Of a stretch of 64,000 bases of DNA, positions 1-8,265 are shown in pieces (within the stretch, counting starts at the first letter, position 1; every line of letters begins with the position of its first letter). The notes under the pieces are model-generated. The model made no database searches and had not been told where the DNA came from. It worked only from the letters and a program-made list of their open reading frames with translations. The stretch is from Xanthomonas fragariae (GTDB lineage: Bacteria > Pseudomonadota > Gammaproteobacteria > Xanthomonadales > Xanthomonadaceae): positions 3,100,001 to 3,164,000 of the forward strand of contig NZ_CP071955.1 of assembly GCF_017603965.1 (NCBI RefSeq), given 5' to 3'. The translations under genes were made by a program, and so were the position numbers.

Positions 1-2
1 CC

Positions 3-1637
3 GACGAACTGACCTACAAAGCGGCCAGCCGCGCGGTGCAACTGCGCCTTGCCACGCCAGACGTGCCAGCGGATCCCTACCGCATCCCGGCCGACGCCAG
101 CGATACCCAAAGCCTGCGCGACAGCCCCTGGGAGCGCAATGCACGCAGCGGTCAATGGCAACGGGAAGTGGCAGATGGCATGCTCGATCACCTCATGCGT
201 ACCCATACGGAAACTGCCACGCCGCAAAAAAAAGCGGAATTGGACGACTACGCGCACAGTGTGATGGCGTACAACGCCGCGCGCAGTTCTGCGGCAATCG
301 CTGCCCAATACGCCACCGTGCACGCCCAGGCCGGATGGGACCGCTACGGTCCGATGCCCGAGGCAATCAACCACGCTCGCGCCACGCCGGGAACCTTGCT
401 TGGCTCCGATGGCGACACATACACGCGCGATGCCGCAGGCACGTGGACACATGACGGGTGGCTGGGCAAGCGGCAGGCCGAGGGCAACCTGCGTGCCGAA
501 CTGGATCAGACCTATTCCCAAGTGCAGGTATTGACCTCAGCGCATGCGCGCGCGCAGCAGATGCACGAACGGCAACAGATGCCGATGCAGAATGCGCCCT
601 CCCCGGCGCGGATGCACGAGCACACCCTGCGCCCGGGCGACCGCGGCACCGAGGTGCTGGCGCTACAGGCCAGCCTGATCCAGCTGGGCATCAACGCGAG
701 CGTCAAGACGCCAGTGGAAACCACCGGCATCTACGACCAGCCCACCGAACGCGGCGTGCAGGCGTTTCAGCTGCTGCACGGCATGCACGCAGTCGACGGC
801 ATTGCCGACCCCGGCACACGCGCGGCAGTGCAGCAGCAGGTGGAGACGGTGATTGCCCGGCGCGACATCGCCCAGGAACGGGATATTGACGCAGCAGCGA
901 CTGCGCCAGCGCCAGCGCACTCCAAAGACCTGCCAGGATTGGCGGCAATGCACCGAGCGCCGCCCCCAGCGCCAGCGCCTTCGAGCCCGCCCGTCAGCGC
1001 ACAGTCCGGGCAGCAGCAGGACATGCACGCGCAAGCGCTAGAACAGCAACGCCAGTGGCAATTGCAACAGGACCAGCAGCTGCAATTGCAGCAGCACCAA
1101 CAGCAACAGGAGCAGCAACAGCAGCAACAGCAGCAACAGCAGCAAAAACAGGAGCAGCAGCGCGAGCACGAGCGACGCGCCGAAAACGAAAAAACCCGCG
1201 ATGCGCAACGCGACAAGGAACAGCCGGCCACCGCTGCTGCGGCCCAGGGCGAACGCACGCAGCCGTTGCCTGGGTTGCTGCCCTACAGCGACCCCGCCCA
1301 TCCCCGGCATGCGCTGTATGCGGACGTACAGGAGCGGATGCAGGCGCAAGGCCATCGGTTTTCGGAGGAGCGCCTGACCCAGATCACCGCGGCGCTGAAC
1401 GAGTCCTACTTCAAGCCCGGCTGGAAGGGCGAATTCTATGTGGCGCGCAATACGGTGTATGCGTCCAATAACGACCACCCGCTCGGTTGCGCATGCGTGC
1501 CGATGCACGCGCCGGCACCGTCGATCCAAGACTCGATGCAGGTGGCGCAGGAAGGCGATCTGCAGCATGCGCGGATCGCTCAGCTTATCGCCCAGGGCCA
1601 CCAGCAATCACAATCACAGCCCGGCATGACCCTGTGA
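3..1637 (+). CDS. T4SS antibacterial effector (X-Tfe) with C-terminal XVIPCD, 5' end outside window
   Basis: The reading frame is open to the left edge, so the N-terminus, and probably the toxic domain, lies outside the window. Visible parts in order: an alpha-helical region with a GSDGDTYTRDAAGTW stretch; a peptidoglycan-binding domain beginning LRPGDRGTEVLALQASL (nt about 630-850); a long Gln-rich low-complexity linker (nt about 1050-1170); and a C-terminal region with DPAHPRHALYADVQERM and a Gln-rich tail. That last part is typical of XVIPCD, the signal that docks Xanthomonas effectors on VirD4. The next gene is virD4, which fits. Known family: such proteins are injected into rival bacteria and act on cell wall or membrane. 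No immunity gene is visible on this side, so it is probably upstream. The family call is firm; the enzymatic activity is unknown. Confidence 0.85.
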   Translation, partial: DELTYKAASRAVQLRLATPDVPADPYRIPADASDTQSLRDSPWERNARSGQWQREVADGMLDHLMRTHTETATPQKKAELDDYAHSVMAYNAARSSAAIAAQYATVHAQAGWDRYGPMPEAINHARATPGTLLGSDGDTYTRDAAGTWTHDGWLGKRQAEGNLRAELDQTYSQVQVLTSAHARAQQMHERQQMPMQNAPSPARMHEHTLRPGDRGTEVLALQASLIQLGINASVKTPVETTGIYDQPTERGVQAFQLLHGMHAVDGIADPGTRAAVQQQVETVIARRDIAQERDIDAAATAPAPAHSKDLPGLAAMHRAPPPAPAPSSPPVSAQSGQQQDMHAQALEQQRQWQLQQDQQLQLQQHQQQQEQQQQQQQQQQQKQEQQREHERRAENEKTRDAQRDKEQPATAAAAQGERTQPLPGLLPYSDPAHPRHALYADVQERMQAQGHRFSEERLTQITAALNESYFKPGWKGEFYVARNTVYASNNDHPLGCACVPMHAPAPSIQDSMQVAQEGDLQHARIAQLIAQGHQQSQSQPGMTL

Positions 1638-1715
1638 CGCGACGGGTGGTGGGAGCTGCCGAGTCCGGCGTGCGCCGTGCACGTGTCGGACGCAACGATA
1701 CATGGAGATGGATGC

Positions 1716-3449
1716 ATGAGTAGTAAGGGAAAAGTGGGCGTTGCAGCGATCGTGTTGATCCTTGCATTGGTTGCCGGGATGTACCTGTCCGGTTTCATCG
1801 CCTTGGCGCTGCTGAAGGTGCAGGTGCCGCTGAAAGCCACGACGTATCTGGACTATTGGAAGGCGCTCGACCTGCCGCAGGTAAAGCCTTATGTCCTGCG
1901 CATCAAGATCAGCGGCATCCTCGGCTTCGGCTTGCCTCTGCTGGGTTGGGCGCTGCTGCTGATCCCGATGCTCAAGAGCAAACAGCAATCCCTGCACGGA
2001 GACGCCAGCTTCGCCACCGTCGCCGATCTGAAAAAAGCCGGAATGCTGGACAAAAAGCCGGAAAGCATCCTGGTCGGCAAACTCAAGGGCCGCTATATCT
2101 ACATCAACGGTGCGCTGCACGTCATCGTGGTGGCACCCACGCGTTCGGGCAAAACCACCTCCATTGCCATCCCCGTGCTGCTGACCTACCAACAGTCCAT
2201 GGTGGTGCTCGACCTGAAAGGCGAATTGTTCAAGGCCACCAGCGGGTGGCGCGCCTCGCAAGGTCAACAGATCTATGTCTGGGCGCCGTATGCCACCGAT
2301 GGCAGGACCCACCGCTTCAATCCACTCACGCTGGTGCCGGACGATCCGCGCGAGCGTATCGCCTCCATCCAGACCATGGCGGCGATCTTGTATCCGGACG
2401 AACCAGGGAAAGACAGCTTCTGGGTCACCCAGCCACGCGCTGCGTTCGTGGCGTTCGCTTGTTTCATATTCGAGCGATGGGACCACCGGCGCAGCCAAGG
2501 CTTCGATGGCGTGGACGATCCCAACCAGAGCCTGCTCTTTCCCAGTCTGGAGCGCATCCTGCGCTTCTCCAGCGGCGGTGACGGTGGCGAGAGCACCGCC
2601 GCGCTGTTGAAAAATATTCTCACCAATAAAAACTACAGTTACATCAGCCCGCAGACGCGCTCGACCTTCAACGCACTGGCCGGCCTGGCCGAGCAGACCT
2701 TCTCCTCGGTCATGGCCACCATGCAGGCGCCGCTGCAGCAGTTTCTGAGCCCGATCCTGGCGGCGGCCACCAATGCCACCGACATCGACGTCACTGCGAT
2801 CCGCAAACGACTCACCACTGTGTACGTCATTATCCCGACTCAGAAACTGGACGAAAGCAGTAAGCTGCTGAATATCTTTTTCAGTTCGGTGATCGGCAAC
2901 AATCTCGACAAACAGCTCAACGAAGACCCCGAGCTCAAATATCAGATGCTGATGCTGATGGACGAATTCACCGCCATGGGCCGGGTCGATGTATGGGCCA
3001 AGCGCATCTCGATCTCGGCCAGCTACGGCGTGCGCGATTTGTGCATCATCCAGAGCCAATCGCAATTGCGTTCCACCTATGGCACCGACGACGCCCAGAA
3101 TTTCATCACCAACCACGCCGCCAGCATCGTGTTCCCACCCCGCGAGCAGGAAGACGCCAACGCCTACAGCGATATGCTGGGCTACCGAACGATCCGCAAG
3201 CACAATCGCTCCACCAGCCGCGGCGGCGGCACAAGCAACGTGTCCTACAGCTACACCGAAGAACGCCGCGCCTTGATGCTGCCGCAGGAAATCAAGGAGC
3301 TGCCCGGCGACAACGAGCTGCTGTTCTTCGAAGGCAGCAAGCCGATCCTGTGCGAGAAGAACTGGTTCTTCAAGGACAAGGTGCTGAAGAACCGCATCAT
3401 GGACCCGGTGACGGTGCCTGCACTGGCACGGGATCAGGCGGCGAAGTAA
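1716..3449 (+). CDS. virD4: T4SS coupling ATPase VirD4
   Basis: A 577-residue coupling protein that recruits XVIPCD effectors to the type IV secretion channel. Two N-terminal membrane segments lie at about residues 6-32 and 62-84. Walker A is APTRSGKTTS (about 139-147) and Walker B is MLMDEF (about 413-417). The TraG/VirD4 signature regions QSQSQL and TNHAASIVFPPREQEDA follow. I start at ATG 1716 (MSSKGK) with GGAG just upstream; an upstream in-frame ATG at 1677 would add 13 residues not typical of the family. The gene is 78 bp downstream of the effector gene and probably shares its transcript. The other virB genes are not in the window, so virD4 here is separate from the main T4SS cluster or the cluster continues to the left. 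Confidence 0.95.
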   Translation: MSSKGKVGVAAIVLILALVAGMYLSGFIALALLKVQVPLKATTYLDYWKALDLPQVKPYVLRIKISGILGFGLPLLGWALLLIPMLKSKQQSLHGDASFATVADLKKAGMLDKKPESILVGKLKGRYIYINGALHVIVVAPTRSGKTTSIAIPVLLTYQQSMVVLDLKGELFKATSGWRASQGQQIYVWAPYATDGRTHRFNPLTLVPDDPRERIASIQTMAAILYPDEPGKDSFWVTQPRAAFVAFACFIFERWDHRRSQGFDGVDDPNQSLLFPSLERILRFSSGGDGGESTAALLKNILTNKNYSYISPQTRSTFNALAGLAEQTFSSVMATMQAPLQQFLSPILAAATNATDIDVTAIRKRLTTVYVIIPTQKLDESSKLLNIFFSSVIGNNLDKQLNEDPELKYQMLMLMDEFTAMGRVDVWAKRISISASYGVRDLCIIQSQSQLRSTYGTDDAQNFITNHAASIVFPPREQEDANAYSDMLGYRTIRKHNRSTSRGGGTSNVSYSYTEERRALMLPQEIKELPGDNELLFFEGSKPILCEKNWFFKDKVLKNRIMDPVTVPALARDQAAK

Positions 3450-3670
3450 CGCCAGGCCTGTCGATCCTGGATGCCGTTTTTTCCACAGTCCCTGTGGATG
3501 GACATTGCGTAAGGCTGTGCATATGTGCGGGCACGCCCCGGCACGTCACGCTGTCAAGGTGAGTGGCGAAAAAATCGCCACTGGGTTGCGGTGGCGTATC
3601 GGGTCTGTTCTCGGCTGCCACGACACGCCAGCATCAGCGATCGGCCTTGCGTACATAGACGCGCAGCCGA

Positions 3671-4687
3671 TCAGCGGCCGTGCTGCAGAAACCAGCTGGC
3701 CGCGCCAATCACACCGAGCTGCCCGTGCTCGACGATGCTGACCGGCACCTGCTCCAGCGCAGGGCGCAACGCGCCCTTGTCGAGCAGGCGCACGACGAAA
3801 TCGCTGCCGGCAATGAATGTGGCGATCTGCGGCAGGAAGCCACCGGCCAGATAGACGCCACTGCGCACGCCGTAGAGCAGCATCAAGTCACCGACCACGC
3901 TGCCCATGAAGCCGCAGAACGCCTGCAACGCCTCGCGCGCCAACACATCATTGCCCGCGAGGGCGGCAGCGGTGACGTCGGCAGGGCTGGTGCGGATTGC
4001 GGGCTCGCCGCGCAGTGCAGCCAGTGCGGTATACAAATTCAGCAGGCCGGGGCCGGAGAGCAGGTGCTCGGTGGCCACGTGCGTGCGCGTGCGGCGCAGT
4101 TCCTGGAGCAACGCCACTTCCAGATCGCTAGCTGCCGCGAGCGCGGCGTGACCGGCTTCGGTCGGCAACACCACCGGGTTGGCGCCGTTGGGAATCCACA
4201 GCGCAGCGCCCAGGCCGGTGCCCGGGCCGAGCACCAGCGCAGGGCCAGGTGCGCCTTGCGGCGGGCCGGACAACTGCATGACCTGATTGCAGGCCATGTA
4301 ATTGGCCGCGTAGGCAACCGCTTCGAAATCGTTGACCAGATGCAACGCTTGCATATCGAGCTGGCGTCGAATCTGCCCGGGCGCCAGCACCCATGGCAGG
4401 TTGGCGGTGATCACGCTACCGTCTTCCAAGGCGTAACCGGCGCTGGCAATGACGCCGCGCTTTACCGGCCCACAACCCAGCTGTGCGAAGTACGCGACCA
4501 TGATCTCGGCAAGACCTGGATAGTCGGCGCAGCGGTATTTGCGGTAGTCCAGCACAGTGACCGGCTTGCGCGCGTCGGCGCTTTCGCACACCAGCGCCAG
4601 GCGCACATGCGTGCCCCCAACGTCGGCGGCAACGAAGGTTTCGAGATTCGAAAAGGCCACCGCTTCCATTGGACTGCTTGCGCTCAC
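3671..4687 (-). CDS. glk: Glucokinase
   Basis: A 338-residue bacterial glucokinase of the Glk/ROK-related fold, phosphorylating glucose with ATP in the cytoplasm. The N-terminal phosphate-binding motif AADVGGTHVRLAL is at about residues 20-32. GPGTGLGAAL and the substrate-site region LPTEAGHAAL follow mid-protein, and the C-terminus has YLAGGFLP. The start is GTG at 4687 with AGGAGA four bases upstream; the ATG at residue 7 has no such site. The gene is divergent from the TonB-dependent receptor. The shared region of about 700 bp carries two LacI-type palindromes, suggesting joint control with sugar or N-glycan uptake. Sugar preference (glucose, mannose or other hexose) cannot be read from sequence. 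Confidence 0.92.
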   Translation of the reverse strand: MSASSPMEAVAFSNLETFVAADVGGTHVRLALVCESADARKPVTVLDYRKYRCADYPGLAEIMVAYFAQLGCGPVKRGVIASAGYALEDGSVITANLPWVLAPGQIRRQLDMQALHLVNDFEAVAYAANYMACNQVMQLSGPPQGAPGPALVLGPGTGLGAALWIPNGANPVVLPTEAGHAALAAASDLEVALLQELRRTRTHVATEHLLSGPGLLNLYTALAALRGEPAIRTSPADVTAAALAGNDVLAREALQAFCGFMGSVVGDLMLLYGVRSGVYLAGGFLPQIATFIAGSDFVVRLLDKGALRPALEQVPVSIVEHGQLGVIGAASWFLQHGR

Positions 4688-4751
4688 GCGTTCTCCTGAT
4701 AAGTGGCAGCGAGCCGGTTATGTCCCGTTGTCCGACGAACGGCAACGGGTA

Positions 4752-4763
4752 GACAACGTTGTC
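4752..4763. promoter_or_regulatory. Palindromic operator GACAACGTTGTC, glk-proximal
   Basis: A perfect 12-bp palindrome with central CG, the hallmark of LacI-family operators, 65 bp upstream of the glk start. Its core is shared with the site at 5040. From memory, NagR/NagQ operators of the Xanthomonas GlcNAc regulon look similar; that link is an inference. Confidence 0.55.
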
Positions 4764-5039
4764 AGCAATCGTCCCGGAACGCAACCTTGGCAACCACGCA
4801 TCGGCCGGGACGCGGCCAAGCTCATCATTGGCCGAAAATCCGCGCGCTCAACGGCGATTTCCGCACAAATTCGAGCCACTCAAACACACAAGGCGCGGTT
4901 GCGATAGAACGCGCCAATCGTAGCAGTTGTTCACTTGCGGCACGTTGCGCAAGTCACCTGCGTAAACGGAACCATCAGGAGCAACAAATGCTGCATTGCA
5001 GCGCAATCGCAGGTGTTTCAGAGATCTATGACGATGTGT

Positions 5040-5053
5040 TGACAACGCTGTCA
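5040..5053. promoter_or_regulatory. Palindromic operator TGACAACGCTGTCA, receptor-proximal
   Basis: A 14-bp near-palindrome (TGACA arms, one central mismatch) that shares GACAACG-TGTC with the glk-proximal site. It lies 332 bp upstream of the receptor start. Two related sites in one divergent region suggest a LacI-type repressor controls both genes. Confidence 0.55.
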
Positions 5054-5384
5054 GCGCTACGCGAGACTCGGTCCAAATCGGGGTTGTGGTAGGAGGGGCC
5101 ATGGACTGTTCGTTAGTGAAAAACAGGTTGGGCCCCGCCTGGAATTCCAGATTCGTGAGTGGGGCGTCATTAGACATCCAACTCGCCGATGTCGCAGTCG
5201 CTATACCGTTTCACCACACGGGGACACCTCCTTCACCACGCGAATCGCATGGACCTGCTTGGAACGAAGCGAGCCAGCGGGATCACCGCGATCGGTCAGA
5301 GCGTGTCGTTTTGCCGGCCACGCCGAGTGCGTTGCGCCCTTATGGGCCAGGCGCGCTCACAGCACTAACCAACGAGGTTTAGCC

Positions 5385-8057
5385 ATGCACAGTCGCACCA
5401 CGACGTTAGCACTCTGTATTACCGCCGCTCTGTCCTGCTACGGCTCTGCAATGGCTGCCGGACAAGAACAACAAGCCCCGGCCAGCGCGCCGCCGGCCAC
5501 CACCGAGCTGGATACCATCACCGTCACCGGCTACCGCGCGTCGCTGGAAAAGAGCCAGTCGGTCAAGCGCTCGGCCAACTCGATCGTCGATGCGATCAGT
5601 GCCGAAGACATCGGCAAGTTTCCCGACACCAATGCCGCCGAGTCGCTGGCGCATTTACCCGGCGTCAGTGTCGATCGCCAATTCGGCGAAGGCGAAAAGG
5701 TCAGCATCAACGGTACCGACCCGGCATTGAACCGCGTGCTGCTCAACGGCCAGACCATCGCCTCCGGCGACTGGGGCGGCAACCCGAGCGACACCAGCGG
5801 CCGCACATTCAACTACACCCTGCTGTCGCCGGAAATCATCGGCTTGATGGAGGTCTACAAGACCCCGGAGGCACGCATCGACGAAGGCTCGATCGGCGGC
5901 ACCGTGATCGTGCATACCCGCAAGCCGCTGGACTTGCCGGCCAACACGGTGCGCGGCTCGGTGGGGTATAGCTACAACGATCGCTCCAAAGACGGCAACC
6001 CGCGCGGTTCGGCGCTGTGGAGCTGGAAGAACGACGATGAAACCTTCGGCGCGTTGATTTCGGCCACCCACGACAAACAGGACATTTCGCGCGCCGGTAT
6101 CGAATACTTCGGCTACACCACCGGCGCAAAGATTCCAGCCACGGCCACCATCACCGGCGACGGCAGCGATGTGGCCACCGCGCGCGTGCCAGCCGGTATC
6201 AGCAGTGCGTTCTTTCAGCAGACCCGCGAGCGCGACGGGCTGCAAGGTGCGTTGCAGTGGAAGCCGAACGAGCAGAACGAATTCAATCTGACCGGCATCT
6301 ACATCAAGGGCAAGTACAACAATTTCAGCCAGGCACGCTATGTCTGCCCGGACTGCAACAACGATCTGCAGAAGGTCACCCGCGCCAATGTCCAGAATGG
6401 CGTGGTCACCTCTGCCACGGTGTCGGACAATACGCAGGGCGGTGTCGACGACCAGCCGTACGCAGAGCTGGATGCGAACTATCGCGAAAGTACCGTCACC
6501 ACGAAGAGCCTGAACCTGCGTCACGACTGGTCCGGCGAAAAGTGGGTGTTCACCAGCCAGATTGGCGCTACCCAGGCGACCGGCGGCAAAAACCCCGAAT
6601 ACCTGATGAAATACCTGATGCAGGACGGTGGCTATAACTATGCCTTCGACGGTAGCAAAACTGCGGTCAACTACGACAACGGCGGCGCGTCCAACTGGGG
6701 CCTGCCGGGCAACCCGGCCGGTTTGCCTGCAGGGTCGCAGGCCACTGGCGTCACGCAGGCCGGCGGCCTGTACTACGAGAAGAGCAAGGACGAAGAAAAA
6801 TACTTCCAGTGGGATGCGGCGCGCGATCTGGCGCTGGGGCCGTTCAACAAGTTGCAGTTCGGCTACAAATACATCAACCACGCCAACGGCGTAGATGCGC
6901 GCGGCAACCGCATCAACACTACCGACCCGATCTCGCTGACCCAGTTCAACCCCGGCAGCACGCCCAGCAGCCTGTACGGCGGCCTGGGCGCCAGCGGCGA
7001 CCTGACCACCTGGCCGACTGCCGACCTGGGTGCGGTACGCCGCTATCTGCTGTCGCAGCCGCAGGGTCCGTATGGCATCAACTACGGTGGATCGTTCGAC
7101 GTGAAGGAAATTACCCAGAACGTCTACACCCAGCTGAACTTCGAATCGGGCCAATGGCGCGGCAATATCGGCGTGCGCCTGCTCGACACCACCGACAAGT
7201 CGGAATACTGGCAGAGTCCAGATAATGGCCTGAGCTACTCGCGCGTTGCGGAAACGCACGAGTACCGCAAAGCGCTGCCGAGCTTCAACGTGGCCTACGA
7301 CATCGCCGATGACGCCGTGCTGCGCTTCTCGGCGGCCAAGGTCATGGCACGCCCGCGCTACGCCGATCTGGCCGGTTCGTTCACTGTCAACAGCGGCAAT
7401 GGCAATCTGACCGCCAGCGGCGGCAACCCGGACCTGAAACCTTACGAATCCACCAACTACGACCTGGCCGCCGAGTGGTACTTCGCACCGTCCAGCATGC
7501 TGTCGGGTGAAGTGTTCTATCGCGACATCAGTTCCTACATCGTCAGCACGACCACCACCCAGCCGTTGAATCCCGCGCCACCAGCCATTCCCGGCGATTA
7601 TCAAGTCACCACACCAACCAACGCCTCAGACGCCAAGGTCAAGGGTGTCTCGGTCAACTATCAGCAGACCTACGGACTGGGCTTCGGATTGCAGGCCAAC
7701 TACACCTTTGCCAAATCCAATTCCAGCTCCGGCTTGAACCTGCCCTACCTGTCGCGCGATACGTACAACATTATCCCGTACTGGGAACATGGCGACTGGA
7801 TGGTGCGTGTGAACTACAGCTTCCGTTCCAAGTACTTTACCCAGATCGGCCGCCTGGCCTCGCAGGACTTCGCAGACAGCTACAAGCAGCTGGATCTGAC
7901 CGCCTCGTATCAGATCACCGACGCGATAGGCATCACCTTCGGCGCAACCAACCTGCTGGATTCCACCTACCGGTTGTTCAGCGAAAGCCGCGATACCCCA
8001 ACGGCGTTCTACAAGAACGGCCGCGGTTATCAGGCCCAGTTGAACTTCAAGTTCTGA
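5385..8057 (+). CDS. TonB-dependent outer-membrane receptor of the nix locus
   Basis: An 890-residue TonB-dependent transporter. A signal peptide (LALCITAALSCYGSAMAAG) is followed by a TonB box (DTITVTGYRASL), a plug domain (IGKFPDTNAAESLAHLPGVS, then a VLLNGQTIASGDW segment) and a long 22-strand-type barrel ending in a terminal Phe (LNFKF). The start at 5385 has GAGG nine bases upstream; the longer frame from 5259 lacks a signal peptide at its start. The gene sits immediately before the N-glycan hydrolase cluster and is followed by a terminator. The family imports scarce ligands across the outer membrane using TonB energy. By position the ligand is inferred to be an N-glycan fragment or its sugars. 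Confidence 0.93.
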   Translation: MHSRTTTLALCITAALSCYGSAMAAGQEQQAPASAPPATTELDTITVTGYRASLEKSQSVKRSANSIVDAISAEDIGKFPDTNAAESLAHLPGVSVDRQFGEGEKVSINGTDPALNRVLLNGQTIASGDWGGNPSDTSGRTFNYTLLSPEIIGLMEVYKTPEARIDEGSIGGTVIVHTRKPLDLPANTVRGSVGYSYNDRSKDGNPRGSALWSWKNDDETFGALISATHDKQDISRAGIEYFGYTTGAKIPATATITGDGSDVATARVPAGISSAFFQQTRERDGLQGALQWKPNEQNEFNLTGIYIKGKYNNFSQARYVCPDCNNDLQKVTRANVQNGVVTSATVSDNTQGGVDDQPYAELDANYRESTVTTKSLNLRHDWSGEKWVFTSQIGATQATGGKNPEYLMKYLMQDGGYNYAFDGSKTAVNYDNGGASNWGLPGNPAGLPAGSQATGVTQAGGLYYEKSKDEEKYFQWDAARDLALGPFNKLQFGYKYINHANGVDARGNRINTTDPISLTQFNPGSTPSSLYGGLGASGDLTTWPTADLGAVRRYLLSQPQGPYGINYGGSFDVKEITQNVYTQLNFESGQWRGNIGVRLLDTTDKSEYWQSPDNGLSYSRVAETHEYRKALPSFNVAYDIADDAVLRFSAAKVMARPRYADLAGSFTVNSGNGNLTASGGNPDLKPYESTNYDLAAEWYFAPSSMLSGEVFYRDISSYIVSTTTTQPLNPAPPAIPGDYQVTTPTNASDAKVKGVSVNYQQTYGLGFGLQANYTFAKSNSSSGLNLPYLSRDTYNIIPYWEHGDWMVRVNYSFRSKYFTQIGRLASQDFADSYKQLDLTASYQITDAIGITFGATNLLDSTYRLFSESRDTPTAFYKNGRGYQAQLNFKF

Positions 8058-8066
8058 TGAAATGCA

Positions 8067-8100
8067 GCGCGCCACCGACCCTGTTCGGTGGCGCGCTTTA
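8067..8100 (+). terminator. Rho-independent terminator after the receptor gene
   Basis: Perfect 12-bp stem GCGCGCCACCGA / TCGGTGGCGCGC with a six-base loop, then TTTATT. It begins nine bases after the receptor stop codon, so nixE needs its own promoter or read-through. Confidence 0.85.
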
Positions 8101-8159
8101 TTGCCTGCTCATCTGCATCCAGCGATGCCAAGCCATCGCTTGCAGGCAGGAGTGGAACC

Positions 8160-8193
8160 GGCAATGCACCTTCACGATGGAAGGTGCATTGCC
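8160..8193. other. 14-bp perfect stem-loop in the nixE leader
   Basis: GGCAATGCACCTTC and GAAGGTGCATTGCC form a perfect stem around a six-base loop, 72 bp before the nixE start. There is no T-run after it, so it is not a standard terminator. It could be an mRNA-stabilising hairpin or an operator. Confidence 0.6.
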
Positions 8194-8265
8194 AGGCCCG
8201 CTTACGCCGCTCACTGGCCGGTTGCAGCGTTGCCGGCACGTCTTCGCTCACAGGATCACGTTCCC

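Larger units (their letters stand above)
4688..5384. promoter_or_regulatory. Divergent glk / TonB-receptor control region
   Basis: About 700 bp without a convincing gene between two divergent genes. It holds two palindromes with a LacI-like central CG (4752-4763 and 5040-5053) and several short GC stem-loops around 4895-4955. Open frames here (for example 4848-5177 on the minus strand) have no ribosome site or recognisable protein. I read it as a two-way promoter region. Confidence 0.55.

Noticed and set aside
767..1258. A Cys-rich minus-strand protein near the start of the window
   Set aside because: It is the reverse reading of the CAG/CAA poly-Gln tract, not a gene.
1614..3203. A long minus-strand open frame opposite virD4
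   Set aside because: It is an antisense shadow of virD4 in GC-rich DNA.
4848..5177. A 109-codon minus-strand gene between glk and the receptor
   Set aside because: It overlaps the operator at 5040 and lacks a ribosome site or domain.
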